Below, in pieces: positions 27,621 through 36,644 of a DNA stretch of 64,000 bases. The notes beneath the pieces were generated by a model. That model saw only the letters and a list, made by a program, of their open reading frames with translations, had not been told where the DNA came from and made no database searches. The translations under genes and the position numbers were made by a program. The DNA lies in the NCBI GenBank assembly GCA_022799035.1, contig JAAWNQ010000003.1:54506-118505 (forward strand), in the 5' to 3' direction. The DNA is from Oscillospiraceae bacterium (lineage in GTDB: Bacteria > Bacillota > Clostridia > Oscillospirales > Oscillospiraceae). How positions within the stretch are numbered: the first letter of the stretch is position 1; each line of letters begins with the position of its first letter.

Positions 27621-27649
27621 AGGATAGCACACTTTTTTCAAAAAAGCAA
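27621..27649 (-). promoter_or_regulatory. rpmE promoter
   Basis: On the minus strand TTGCTT (27644-27649), 17 bp, TATCCT (27621-27626), about 70 bp before the start codon. Confidence 0.6.
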
Positions 27650-27663
27650 GCAATTTTTTCGCT

Positions 27664-27864
27664 CTATCCCCGCTTTTGGAATCTCCGCCGCAGCCTGTCC
27701 CAAAAGCTTTCCTTCTCATAGCCCTTCGCCACCCGAAAGGCCCGCTCGGCGGCCTCGGCCTTCTTCAGGGCCTTCTTCTCCGCCCCGGTGAGGTAGGGCT
27801 GGGTCTCCCCCGTGATAAGCTCGGCGTTCATTTTCCCTTTCTGCATCTGGCCGGGATCCATCAT
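27664..27864 (-). CDS. Small hypothetical protein
   Basis: This 66-residue protein is not recognised. It is hydrophilic and very rich in Lys, Glu and Ala, with a central helix (LTGAEKKALKKAEAAERAF) and a basic end (WDRLRRRFQKRG). GGGAGGAG stands 6-9 nt before ATG 27864, which supports real translation. It lies between the RibD-like gene and rpmE. Confidence 0.55.
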   Translation of the reverse strand: MMDPGQMQKGKMNAELITGETQPYLTGAEKKALKKAEAAERAFRVAKGYEKESFWDRLRRRFQKRG

Positions 27865-27955
27865 ACCTGTCTCCTCCCTTCAAGATAAGGAACCGTCTTC
27901 ACCTCTATGATACCACAATGCTCCGGCGCCCACAAGAGCCCGCCGCCGAAAGCCG

Positions 27956-28636
27956 TCAGCGGATCACCTCATAGCGCAGTCTCAGATATGAGTTCTCCAA
28001 AACGGCGCATTCCTCCAGCTTCAGTACACCCAAGTCCGACAGTTCCCCCTCCGACAGCAAAGATCTTCCGTCGATCAGTGTGGAGGTATCCCTTCCCCCG
28101 ATCAGTATAGGCGCCACCACAATGTCGATATGATCGATCAACTTTTCACGCAGGAACAGTCCGTTCAGCGTGCCGCCGGTCTGTAGGGTGATCCTCTCGC
28201 AGCCATATTCCCTTTTCAGCCTTCTCAGCGCGTCCTCCGGCGAGAGTTCTCTCTGATATATGATGTGGAGATTTTCCTCCTCCATCTCAAAGGCCGGATG
28301 CTTTTCGTTGGATGTGATCAGCACAAACTCCTTTGACAAAGCGCAGAAATAGCGTATCCCATGCTCCGTCAAATGCCTGTTGTCGATCACAGCAAAGGAG
28401 ACCGGTGTTTTATCGGGCGTCTTCGCCCTGTTGACCCCGATCTTGGCCTGCACCCTTCCGGAGTTGAGCGACCACAGATCTGTCGTCTGCTCTATCTCAT
28501 AATATTGATGCAATCCTTCCTTCACTCCCGCAATCTTAGGAAAATCCTTGTCCACATCCAAATCGTCGGACGCCCCCGTGCTGATTTTCCCGTCCACAGA
28601 CATCAGCATAAACAGCGTTACAACAGGTCTATCCAT
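27956..28636 (-). CDS. RibD C-terminal / dihydrofolate reductase-like protein
   Basis: This 226-residue protein opens VVTLFMLMSVDGKISTGASD, the NADPH-binding start of the RibD_C reductase fold. It continues with LQTGGTLNGLFLREKLIDHI and APILIGGRDTSTLIDG. In RibD this domain reduces the ribosyl side chain of a riboflavin precursor, but stand-alone copies have varied or unknown substrates. No other riboflavin genes are nearby, so a role in riboflavin synthesis is not supported. Confidence 0.88.
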   Translation of the reverse strand: MDRPVVTLFMLMSVDGKISTGASDDLDVDKDFPKIAGVKEGLHQYYEIEQTTDLWSLNSGRVQAKIGVNRAKTPDKTPVSFAVIDNRHLTEHGIRYFCALSKEFVLITSNEKHPAFEMEEENLHIIYQRELSPEDALRRLKREYGCERITLQTGGTLNGLFLREKLIDHIDIVVAPILIGGRDTSTLIDGRSLLSEGELSDLGVLKLEECAVLENSYLRLRYEVIR

Positions 28637-28713
28637 CTTACCCTCCCAACAGTCGACTTGACGATACTCTCCTCTTCCCTTGCAAACTCACCGGCCCTTC
28701 CAGGCCAGGGCTG

Positions 28714-31700
28714 TCACACCTCCACCGCCCGCTCCTCGGAGAAAAACCACAGCACCCGCCGGCAGACCGCCTTCCCCGTGATCTCCCCCAGGGCCTCCCC
28801 GTAGGCCTCCAACTGGGGCCGGTACTCCTCCGCCCGCTTCAAAAGGGCGTCCCCGTACACATGGTCGGTCTTGAAGTCCACCACAGTGATCCCCGATCCC
28901 GTCTCGAAGTAACAGTCCACCACCCCCTGGAGAAGCACCCGCTCCCCCTGCCCCGCCTGGGGATAGTATCGCTCCGCCGGGGAGAGCACCGAGAACTTGA
29001 ACTCCCGACGCAGCGTCCCGGAGCCCATGGCCTGCCGTCCCAGCTCCGAAGCAAAGAAGGCGTATACCTTCTCCCCCTCCACCGCCTGGGCCTGCTGGGG
29101 GGTAATGAACCGCTCCTCCACAAGCCGCCGGATCTCCCCCTCCACCCCCGTCACGCTGCCGCAGCGGTCAAAGTCGATGTACTGCATCACCAGATGGAGG
29201 GCGGTGCCCTTCTCCGCCGGGGTGAGTCCCAGCCGCTCCGCGGCAAACCGGGGCCTGTCAAACCGCAGGGGACTGAGAGGCCGGGGGGCCTCCTGGGCCG
29301 CCTCCTCGTCCAGCTCCCGTCCCTTGAGTTGGGTGGCGGTGAGCTTGGAGGGCAGCTCCACATCCCCCTCATGGGGATACCTCCACCGGAAACTCTCCAG
29401 CAGGACCTCTGGGTCGGTCCCCTCCTCCTTCCGCTCCCCCGCTCCCTTTCGGGGGCTGGGCGTCCGGGCGTAGGGGGCCGCGTCCACCCACCGGATGTCC
29501 CAGGGAGCGCCAAACTCCGTCCCGGGGGCCACCATGGGCTGGAACACCCCGTCCCGCAAGCCCTCCGCCTCCGGTCGGGCCAGAGCGGGCAGCAGCACCC
29601 ACTGGGCGGGGGTGAGGCAGTCCAGCAGAGCCTGGGGCTCCACCGGCGCCCCCGCCGAGGGTAGCAGCTTCTCCACCTCCCGCCACCCCCGGGTGAGGGC
29701 GCAGGTCATGATCAGCTTCTCCTTGGCCCGGGTCATGGCCACATAGAGCAGCCGCAGCTCCTCGGCGGAGAGCTCATACTCCATCTTCCGGGCCACTCCC
29801 AGTCGGGCCAGGGTGGGATACTCCACCATCCGCTCCAGGTCCAGCCGCTTGGGCCCCACCCCAAGCTGAGGGTGAAACAGCATGGGCTGGGTCATGTCGG
29901 TCTTGTTCAACTGCCGGGACAGTCCCGCCAGGATCACCACCGGGAACTCCAGCCCCTTGGAGCGGTGAACGCTCATGATCCTCACTCCGCTCCCCCCGCC
30001 GCCCACTCCGGGCAGGGCCAAGGGCCGCTTCTCCTCCTCCAGCCGCTGGAGGTAGGCCAGGAACCCAAATAAGCCCCGGTGTCCCGCCCCCTCGAACTCC
30101 CGGGCCAACTGGGTCAGCAGAAGGAGGTTGGCCCTTCTGGTCTCCCCCTCCTCCATGGCCCCGTAGATCCCCAACAGATTGGTCCTATCGTAGATCTGCC
30201 AGAGAAGCTGGGCGCAGCTTTGGTCCCCCGCCTGCCGGCGCAGCTCCCTCAGCTCTGTCAGGAAGGCCGCCACATCCTCCCCCTCCGCCTGGGTGAGGGC
30301 GGTATAGAACTCCTCCCCCGGGGCGGCGGCGCGGATCTGGGCCAGCCGGTCGGCGGAAAAGAGATACACCGCCGAGCGCAGGGCGGCGATGAGGGCCACA
30401 TCCTGCCGGGGGTTGTCAATGATCCGCAGAAGGGACAGGGCCACCTGGATCTCGGTGGCGGCGAAGAAGTCCCCCGCCCCCTCGGCCGACCAGGGGATAT
30501 CCTGTTCCCCCAGGGCCCCGGCGTAGTGATGGAGCACCGAACCCGGGGACCGGAGCAGGATCACCACGTCCTCCGGCCTCACCGGCCGGGTCCCCCCCTC
30601 CTCGTCGGAGACAGGGAACCCCTGGGCCAAAAGCTCCCGGATCCTCTCCGCCGTAAACCGGGCCTCCAGCAGATCCCGGGGGCTCTTGGGTCCCTCCTCC
30701 TCCACCTGGGAGCCGTCCAGCAGATCCAGCTCCAGGGCATAGTCCTCCCCCCTGCCGGGGAAGGGATCCTCCCGGGGGATCAGGGCCTCCCCGTCGCCAT
30801 AGGCCATCTCCCCAAAGGTCTCGCTCATCACCGCCCGGAAAAGGTAGTTCACCCCCTCCAACACCTGGGGCCGGGACCGGAAATTCCGGGACAGCAGTAT
30901 CCGCCCCGGCGTCCCATCCTCCCCCGTGGCCCTGGGGCCGTCCTTCTCCACCGGGGTGTAGGCCAGGTATTTCCCCAAAAAGATGGTGGGGTCCGCCAGC
31001 CGGAACCGGTAGATGGACTGCTTCACATCCCCCACCATGAACAGGTTCCTTCCCCCCTGGGTCAGAGCGGTAAAGAGGGCGTTCTGAACGGCATTGGTGT
31101 CCTGATACTCGTCCACCATCACCTCCCGGTACCGCTCCCCCCACCGGCGGGCCAGGGGGGTGGGCTCCCCCCTCTCCCCCACCAACAGCTTGGCTGTGAG
31201 ATGTTCCAGATCGGAGAAATCCAGGATCCCCCGCCGCCGCTTCACCTTACTGTAAGCCTCCTCCAGATCCCGCACCAGGGCAAAAAGCCCCCGGATGGCG
31301 GGATACACCGCCCCCATATCCTCCAAAAGCCCCTCGGAGGTGTCGGCAAAGAGAAGGGACAGCTTCTCCATCCGCCTCTTACACTGGTCCCGGAGGGTCT
31401 TGATCCGCTCCCGGGCCTCCTCATCCTCCACATTCCGGGCCCCTCCCAACCGGGGGAAATCCACTCTCCCCATCTTCTCCACCGTCTCGTCCCACCCCAC
31501 CTGGGTGGCGGCAGAGAGGGCCAGCAGAGCGTTCATGGTGGCCTGAAGGCTGGGTCCGTAGGCCTTCTCCAGCGCCTCATCCCCCTGGGCCAGCTCCAGA
31601 AGTCCCAACATCCGCCCCGCCCAGTAGTCCGCCTGCCGCCGGGCGTCGGAGAGCAGCAGCTTCCCCCAGGGGGTCTCCCCCGCGTCAGTCACGCCCCTCA

Positions 31701-32298
31701 GGGCAAAGACCTCCTCCTGCTCCCGGAGCCATCCCTCCGGATCCGGATGGCTCTGGATCCTCCGGCGTACATCCAGGGTGATCTCCATCAGCCGGCTGTC
31801 GTCCCTTCCGGCGGACATGGTATCCACCAAAAGGGCAAAATCACTGCCGGGAACGATCTCCTCATACCGCCGGTCCAGCACCTCATTGAGGGCCTCCCCC
31901 AGCAGGACGGCCCCCTCGTTCTCATCACACAGCCGGAAATCGTGGTCCAGCTCCAGCCGGTGCCCCTCCTCCCGGAGGAATTGGGCGCAGAAGGCGTCGA
32001 TGGTGGAGATCTGGGCCTTGTAGACCAAAGTGGCCTGCCGCCTCAGATTGGCGTCGGCAGGATCCTCCGCCAGCCGGTCGGCGATCTCCGTGACGATCCG
32101 CCCCCGCAGCTCGGCGGCGGCGGCCTTGGTGTAGGTGATGACCAAAAACCGGTCTACATCCACCCCCTCCCCCACAAAGGAGAGCAGCCGCTCCACCAGC
32201 ACCCGGGTCTTGCCCGACCCGGCGGCGGCCGCCACCAGCAGCCCACCCCCCCGGTCATAGACCGCGGTGTGCTGCTCCGGAGTCAGTTGAAACGCCAC
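28714..32298 (-). CDS. addA: ATP-dependent helicase/nuclease subunit A (AddA)
   Basis: This 1,194-residue subunit of AddAB is the Gram-positive counterpart of RecBCD, which resects double-strand breaks to Chi-type sites for RecA. I chose GTG 32298 because AAGGAGGTG lies 6 nt upstream; a longer frame to 32349 would overlap the CPBP gene. Walker A AAAAGSGKTRVLVER stands at the N-terminus. UvrD-type helicase motifs follow (VDEYQDTNAVQ, MVGDVKQSIYRFR, SVHRSKGLEFPVV, LLYVAMTRAKEKL). The C-terminal RecB-like nuclease holds GVVDCYFETG and VVDFKTDHV. Its partner addB lies upstream with a protease gene between. Confidence 0.96.
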   Translation of the reverse strand: MAFQLTPEQHTAVYDRGGGLLVAAAAGSGKTRVLVERLLSFVGEGVDVDRFLVITYTKAAAAELRGRIVTEIADRLAEDPADANLRRQATLVYKAQISTIDAFCAQFLREEGHRLELDHDFRLCDENEGAVLLGEALNEVLDRRYEEIVPGSDFALLVDTMSAGRDDSRLMEITLDVRRRIQSHPDPEGWLREQEEVFALRGVTDAGETPWGKLLLSDARRQADYWAGRMLGLLELAQGDEALEKAYGPSLQATMNALLALSAATQVGWDETVEKMGRVDFPRLGGARNVEDEEARERIKTLRDQCKRRMEKLSLLFADTSEGLLEDMGAVYPAIRGLFALVRDLEEAYSKVKRRRGILDFSDLEHLTAKLLVGERGEPTPLARRWGERYREVMVDEYQDTNAVQNALFTALTQGGRNLFMVGDVKQSIYRFRLADPTIFLGKYLAYTPVEKDGPRATGEDGTPGRILLSRNFRSRPQVLEGVNYLFRAVMSETFGEMAYGDGEALIPREDPFPGRGEDYALELDLLDGSQVEEEGPKSPRDLLEARFTAERIRELLAQGFPVSDEEGGTRPVRPEDVVILLRSPGSVLHHYAGALGEQDIPWSAEGAGDFFAATEIQVALSLLRIIDNPRQDVALIAALRSAVYLFSADRLAQIRAAAPGEEFYTALTQAEGEDVAAFLTELRELRRQAGDQSCAQLLWQIYDRTNLLGIYGAMEEGETRRANLLLLTQLAREFEGAGHRGLFGFLAYLQRLEEEKRPLALPGVGGGGSGVRIMSVHRSKGLEFPVVILAGLSRQLNKTDMTQPMLFHPQLGVGPKRLDLERMVEYPTLARLGVARKMEYELSAEELRLLYVAMTRAKEKLIMTCALTRGWREVEKLLPSAGAPVEPQALLDCLTPAQWVLLPALARPEAEGLRDGVFQPMVAPGTEFGAPWDIRWVDAAPYARTPSPRKGAGERKEEGTDPEVLLESFRWRYPHEGDVELPSKLTATQLKGRELDEEAAQEAPRPLSPLRFDRPRFAAERLGLTPAEKGTALHLVMQYIDFDRCGSVTGVEGEIRRLVEERFITPQQAQAVEGEKVYAFFASELGRQAMGSGTLRREFKFSVLSPAERYYPQAGQGERVLLQGVVDCYFETGSGITVVDFKTDHVYGDALLKRAEEYRPQLEAYGEALGEITGKAVCRRVLWFFSEERAVEV

Positions 32299-32318
32299 AG
32301 AAAACACCTCCTTCCCCT

Positions 32319-33161
32319 TCAGAAAATCCCGTTTTTCCTTCTTCTGCAATACAGCGCTACCAGGAAAAAGGACAGCGACTGCCCAATGAGGACCCTCACG
32401 ACCTGCATACTGTCCGCCTCACCGAGAGAGATCACATGGAGCATATTTGTGGCAACGGCGTTGTTGAACAGGTGATCGCCAAGCCCCATCCACAGCGTGC
32501 CCGTCATCCTGTATAGAATCGACCATTTTATACTCATGATCCCGGCCAGCAGGATATATCCGGCCCCCATGACCAGCAAATTGGCAAGGGATATCCTCCC
32601 CTCCATATGATCTCTCAGGGGCATGACCCAATGCCAGAGCCCAAACAGAAACGCGATAAAAAGAGCGGAGTCCACAAAGGGGCGCTTTTCAGCCAGGAGC
32701 TTCATGAAAAGGCCCCGGAACATTCCCTCCTCCATCCAGACGTTTATCAGGTTGAACAGGACGCACAGGATAAAAAAGAGAGGACCCTCCTGCCTTGCCG
32801 TTTCCCCGTCCAGCAAAAAGCCGCTCACATAGAACGCGAAGGACACCGACCCATTGGCCCGGTACAGGATCAGCGCTTCCACGAGATAGGCGATCAAAAA
32901 ACAGCCTCCCCCCAGCAGCAGCCCTTTCCCGATACCGGCCACCGCCCCGTTCCTTCCCAGGCCAATGTCCCCCCAGCCGCTGCGCAGTATACGGAGAACC
33001 ACCGCCAAAACCGCGATGCCGAAAACCTTATGGAGGAAATTTTCCGAGAGGACGGTCTCATCCGTCCTTATGAAAAAATACTCGATCCATCTGGCCGCCC
33101 CGCAGAGGCAGAAAAGGATCACACAGCTCAGCGCCGGACGCTCTTTTATCCTCTTTTCCAC
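32319..33161 (-). CDS. CPBP-family intramembrane glutamic endopeptidase
   Basis: This 280-residue membrane protein has about seven hydrophobic segments. The Abi/CPBP motifs are present: W-M-E144-E145-G-M-F-R149 (motif 1), F-G-L-W-H177 (motif 2) and GDHLFNNAVA (motif 3). These enzymes cut substrates within the membrane, as CAAX-type proteases do, and some protect against self-made bacteriocins. It stands between addB and addA on the same strand, 21 bp before addA, so it is probably co-transcribed with the repair nuclease. That placement is unusual and its meaning is unknown. Confidence 0.9.
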   Translation of the reverse strand: MEKRIKERPALSCVILFCLCGAARWIEYFFIRTDETVLSENFLHKVFGIAVLAVVLRILRSGWGDIGLGRNGAVAGIGKGLLLGGGCFLIAYLVEALILYRANGSVSFAFYVSGFLLDGETARQEGPLFFILCVLFNLINVWMEEGMFRGLFMKLLAEKRPFVDSALFIAFLFGLWHWVMPLRDHMEGRISLANLLVMGAGYILLAGIMSIKWSILYRMTGTLWMGLGDHLFNNAVATNMLHVISLGEADSMQVVRVLIGQSLSFFLVALYCRRRKNGIF

Positions 33162-33228
33162 TCCATCAAGCCTCCCTTCGGGAATGTTACCGCCCCTTTT
33201 GCCCCATAGGGAAAAGGGGGTGGGCCCA

Positions 33229-36200
33229 TTATTCCATCCCCTCCCAGAACTCCTCCGCGTCCACCTTGGACAGCCACCGTCTCCTGTCCCCGCCCTTCCC
33301 CTCCCGGAACTGGCAGGCGGCGGCGTAATCGCACCACATACAGGCGTTCTGCTGGGGCCCCCGCCAGAAGGGGTCGGCGGCGATGTTCCCCGCAGCCAGC
33401 TCGGCGGCCACCTCCCCCAGCATCTGCCGTGTGTGCCGCTCCAGCTTCCCCAGCCGCTCAGCGCTCACCAGCGCCTCCCCGGAGACCCCGCCCTTGGAGA
33501 GAAGCCGCACCGGCAAAAACCGGTAGCCCCCCTCGGCGCGCTCCATGGCCTCCAGCACGTCCTCCTCCCCCAGCACCAGCCCCTTGCGGCAGAGCTGCTT
33601 GTCCACCGCCCTCTGCCGCTCATCCTCCCCCATGGCCCGGCTCCCGGCCACAAGGGCCTCCCGGGCCGGAAGATACAGCACCCCCGCCGGGACGATCTCC
33701 TTTCCAAAGAGGGTCCGTCCCTCCTCCTTCAGCGTAAACAGGTAGAGCAGCATCTGCAGCCCCAGCCCGTTCCACACGTCGGTGAGGTCAAAGCTCTTCC
33801 GCCCCGTCTTATAGTCCACCACCCGGAGGTAGAGCTTTCCATCCTTCTCCCAGCCGTCCACCCGGTCCACAAACCCGGTCACCGACAGGGTCACCCCATC
33901 CCTCTCCAGCTCCACCGAGGGCAGCTCCTGCCCCTTCCCAAAGCCCAGCTCAAAGGCGATGGGGGTAAAATCGGAGCTCTCCAGCTCCTCACACACATTC
34001 TTCACCACGGCGTACACCGACTTCTCCAGCCGCCGGAACAGATACCGGAACCGGGGTGTCTCCCCCGCCAGCCCCCCCAGCTCCTCCTCCACGTACCGCT
34101 TCACCACCGCCGACACCTGCTCCCGGGTGGGGATCCCCCTCCCCTCCCGCTGGCGGAGGATGTGCTCCAGCACATAATGGACAAAAGTGCCGTACTCCGG
34201 GGCCTGAAATCCGGCTGGCTTCCTGGCCTTAGCCTTCAGCCCATACCGCATAAAATAGGAGAAATGACAGGACTTATACAGATCCATCCGTGAGGCGGAC
34301 ATGGGCACCCGTCTGCCGTACAGGGCCTCCACCGCCGGGCGGGTCAGGCTCCCCCGCTCCATGGCCTCCGCCCGCTCCATCCGCTCCACCAGGGGGGCGT
34401 ACTCCGGCAGCTCCCTCAAGGCCCGGGCCGCTCCCCGGTCCCTCCCCGCCCTCTCCAGCGCGGGCCGGGGGGCGGCCAGCCGGAACCCCTCCCCCTCCGA
34501 CCTCTCGTCCAGGGGCGTCAGATCAGGGAACAGCTCCCGCAATCTCCGCACCAGCAGGGAGGGCCTTCGCTCCTCCCCCCCAATCCCCGTCCCGGGATAG
34601 CTGACCACCAGCCTCTCCGAGGGCAGAGCGCAGGTCTCATAGAGAATGGTCATCTCCCGCCACAGCTTGTCCGTAAGCCTGGGGGCGGTCTCCAGTCCCA
34701 GCTCCGCCAGCAGGGCCCGGTCCTCATCCCCCAGCAGTCCCGGGGAGGGAGCCGCCGCCGGGATCTGCCCGTCGTCCGCCCCCAGGATATACAGTACCTT
34801 ACAGTGCTTGTGGGCCAGCCGGGGCATCTCCCCCGCCGTCACCCGGTCCAGGGACACGGGGATAGCCCCCACCTGGTACTGGCTCAACACCAGGGAGAAC
34901 AGCCGGGAGAACTCCTCCCACTCCATAGGTGTCTCCCCCAACAGCTCCCCGCACTGCTCCAGGGCGGCGCAGAGAATCTGCCAAAGCTGCTCATACTCCG
35001 CCGCCAGGACCGCCTCCCCATCCCGGCGCAGCTCCCCGGCCCGCTGGGTAAGCCTTTGGGCCAGACCGATCTCCTCCAAAAAGCCATAGAGGGCCAGGGC
35101 CAGCCCCGCCCCCGTCCTCTCTCCGCACAGCCGCAGTCTCTCCAGGGGCTCCACTACCCTCCGGCGCAGAGCGTCCAGCTCCGCCACCCGCTCCCGCTCC
35201 CCCTGGCTCCACTCCAGCCCATAGCCTCCCGGGTGCTTGTCCCAATCCCCCCTCTGGGTCCAGGCCCTCCCCTTCAGATCCCAGGTGAGGGCGTAATTCT
35301 CCAGCCGGTCCACATCCTCCATCTCCACCCCGGCCAGCCCGGTTTTCAGATAGCGGAACACATCCTCATACCGGTACTCCCCCGCCGCAATATCCAAAGC
35401 GGCGGTGACCAGGGCCAGAATGGGCTTCTGGAGCACGTCCTCCATCCGCGCCAAAAATACCGGCACCCCGTACCGGGGAAAGATCTGGTCGATCAGAGGT
35501 CCATATACCTCCATACTCCGGGCGGTGACCGCCAGCTCCCTCCAGCGGTATCCCTCCTCCCGGCACAGCCGCCGCAGCTCCGCCGCGGCCCGCTCCACCT
35601 CCGAGCGGGGGGAGATCCCCCGGTAAAGCTCCACCCCCTCCGGTGCCCCCTCCCAGGGGGTCCGGACCGGGGCGAACAGCTCCTCCTCCACCCGGGCGAT
35701 CCCCTGGGCCACAGGGATCCTGAGGGCTTGGGTCTCCACCTCCGTCCCCACGCCCCCCCTCCGGGCCAGCGCCATCAGCTTCCGGGCCGTCCGCCGGGCC
35801 GGGGCGAACACATCCTGGTCCTCCCCCTCCAGCCCGTCGCAGGTGAGCGCCACCGTCAGACTTCGGGCCTGCCCCAGCAGCCTCTCCAGCACCTGCCGCT
35901 CCTGGGCGGTAAAATCGGTGAACCCGTCCAGATAAATGTCCTTCCCCTCGGCCCAGGGACATCTCTCCAAAGCCTGGGCCAGCTTGGTTAGCCGGTCCCG
36001 GGGGTCGGCTCCCCGCCGCTCACAGTAGGCCTCATAGGCCCCGCAGATCAACGACAGGTCATAGAGCTTGTCCCCCGTCTCTCCCCCGATGGACTCCGAA
36101 GCCTCCAACAGCTTCCCCGGGGTGATGGCGGCCGCCTTGCACTCGTCCACCGTAGCCGCCAACTGGGACAAAAACTGGGGCCTCCGGGAGGGGCGTGCGT

Positions 36201-36513
36201 ACACCTTCAGCCCCTCGGCCACCGACCGCAGGGCCGCGTCCATCAGCAGCAGCCGTCCCCCTGGGTCCAGGGTGGGCTCCGCCAGCCCCCCCGCCACCGA
36301 GAACACCCGGCTTGCCAGCCGGGTGAAGGACAGCACCTCCGCCCCCAGGCTCACCGAGTTCCCCGCCACCCCGCAAAGCCGCCGCTCCGCGTCGTGGGAG
36401 TGCTGCTCCGGCACGATGAGCACCTGGGGCCGAGTGATCGCCCCCGCCGCCATCCGCTCCAGAACGGCGGTACTCTTCCCGGTACAGGCCCGGCCCAGTA
36501 TCAGCTTTAACAA
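33229..36513 (-). CDS. addB: ATP-dependent helicase/nuclease subunit B (AddB)
   Basis: This 1,094-residue partner of AddA starts at TTG 36513 with GGGGAG nearby. The N-terminal LILGRACTGKSTAVLERM is a Walker A motif in a largely inactive helicase fold. The C-terminal nuclease shows RVVDYKTGRKSF. Four cysteines (KSCHFSYFMRY, and NACMWCDYAAACQF near the end) would bind the 4Fe-4S cluster that staples the nuclease domain. AddB recognises Chi. Length is typical of the family. Confidence 0.95.
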   Translation of the reverse strand: MLKLILGRACTGKSTAVLERMAAGAITRPQVLIVPEQHSHDAERRLCGVAGNSVSLGAEVLSFTRLASRVFSVAGGLAEPTLDPGGRLLLMDAALRSVAEGLKVYARPSRRPQFLSQLAATVDECKAAAITPGKLLEASESIGGETGDKLYDLSLICGAYEAYCERRGADPRDRLTKLAQALERCPWAEGKDIYLDGFTDFTAQERQVLERLLGQARSLTVALTCDGLEGEDQDVFAPARRTARKLMALARRGGVGTEVETQALRIPVAQGIARVEEELFAPVRTPWEGAPEGVELYRGISPRSEVERAAAELRRLCREEGYRWRELAVTARSMEVYGPLIDQIFPRYGVPVFLARMEDVLQKPILALVTAALDIAAGEYRYEDVFRYLKTGLAGVEMEDVDRLENYALTWDLKGRAWTQRGDWDKHPGGYGLEWSQGERERVAELDALRRRVVEPLERLRLCGERTGAGLALALYGFLEEIGLAQRLTQRAGELRRDGEAVLAAEYEQLWQILCAALEQCGELLGETPMEWEEFSRLFSLVLSQYQVGAIPVSLDRVTAGEMPRLAHKHCKVLYILGADDGQIPAAAPSPGLLGDEDRALLAELGLETAPRLTDKLWREMTILYETCALPSERLVVSYPGTGIGGEERRPSLLVRRLRELFPDLTPLDERSEGEGFRLAAPRPALERAGRDRGAARALRELPEYAPLVERMERAEAMERGSLTRPAVEALYGRRVPMSASRMDLYKSCHFSYFMRYGLKAKARKPAGFQAPEYGTFVHYVLEHILRQREGRGIPTREQVSAVVKRYVEEELGGLAGETPRFRYLFRRLEKSVYAVVKNVCEELESSDFTPIAFELGFGKGQELPSVELERDGVTLSVTGFVDRVDGWEKDGKLYLRVVDYKTGRKSFDLTDVWNGLGLQMLLYLFTLKEEGRTLFGKEIVPAGVLYLPAREALVAGSRAMGEDERQRAVDKQLCRKGLVLGEEDVLEAMERAEGGYRFLPVRLLSKGGVSGEALVSAERLGKLERHTRQMLGEVAAELAAGNIAADPFWRGPQQNACMWCDYAAACQFREGKGGDRRRWLSKVDAEEFWEGME

Positions 36514-36567
36514 CCCGCTCCCCCCTTTTGTAAGAGAAAAGTGAAAAGATAAAAGATATTATTCTGT

Positions 36568-36612
36568 AGCCGCCGGAGGCGGCTTATTTTTAATGGTCCA
36601 GCGAAGCTGGAC
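36568..36612 (+). terminator. Two hairpins between GH13 and addB genes
   Basis: GCCGCC-GGA-GGCGGC followed by TTATTTTT (36569-36591), then a second stem TGGTCCAGC / GCTGGACT. The flanks (36535-36565 and 36616-36650) are complementary low-complexity A/G and T/C runs. Confidence 0.55.
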
Positions 36613-36644
36613 TCCTTAATCTTTTCTCTTTTCTCTTTTACTCT

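Noticed and set aside
30079..32475. 798-codon plus-strand frame opposite addA
   Set aside because: It is Pro/Gly/His/Gln-rich, low in complexity and antisense to an unmistakable addA. It shows no domain.
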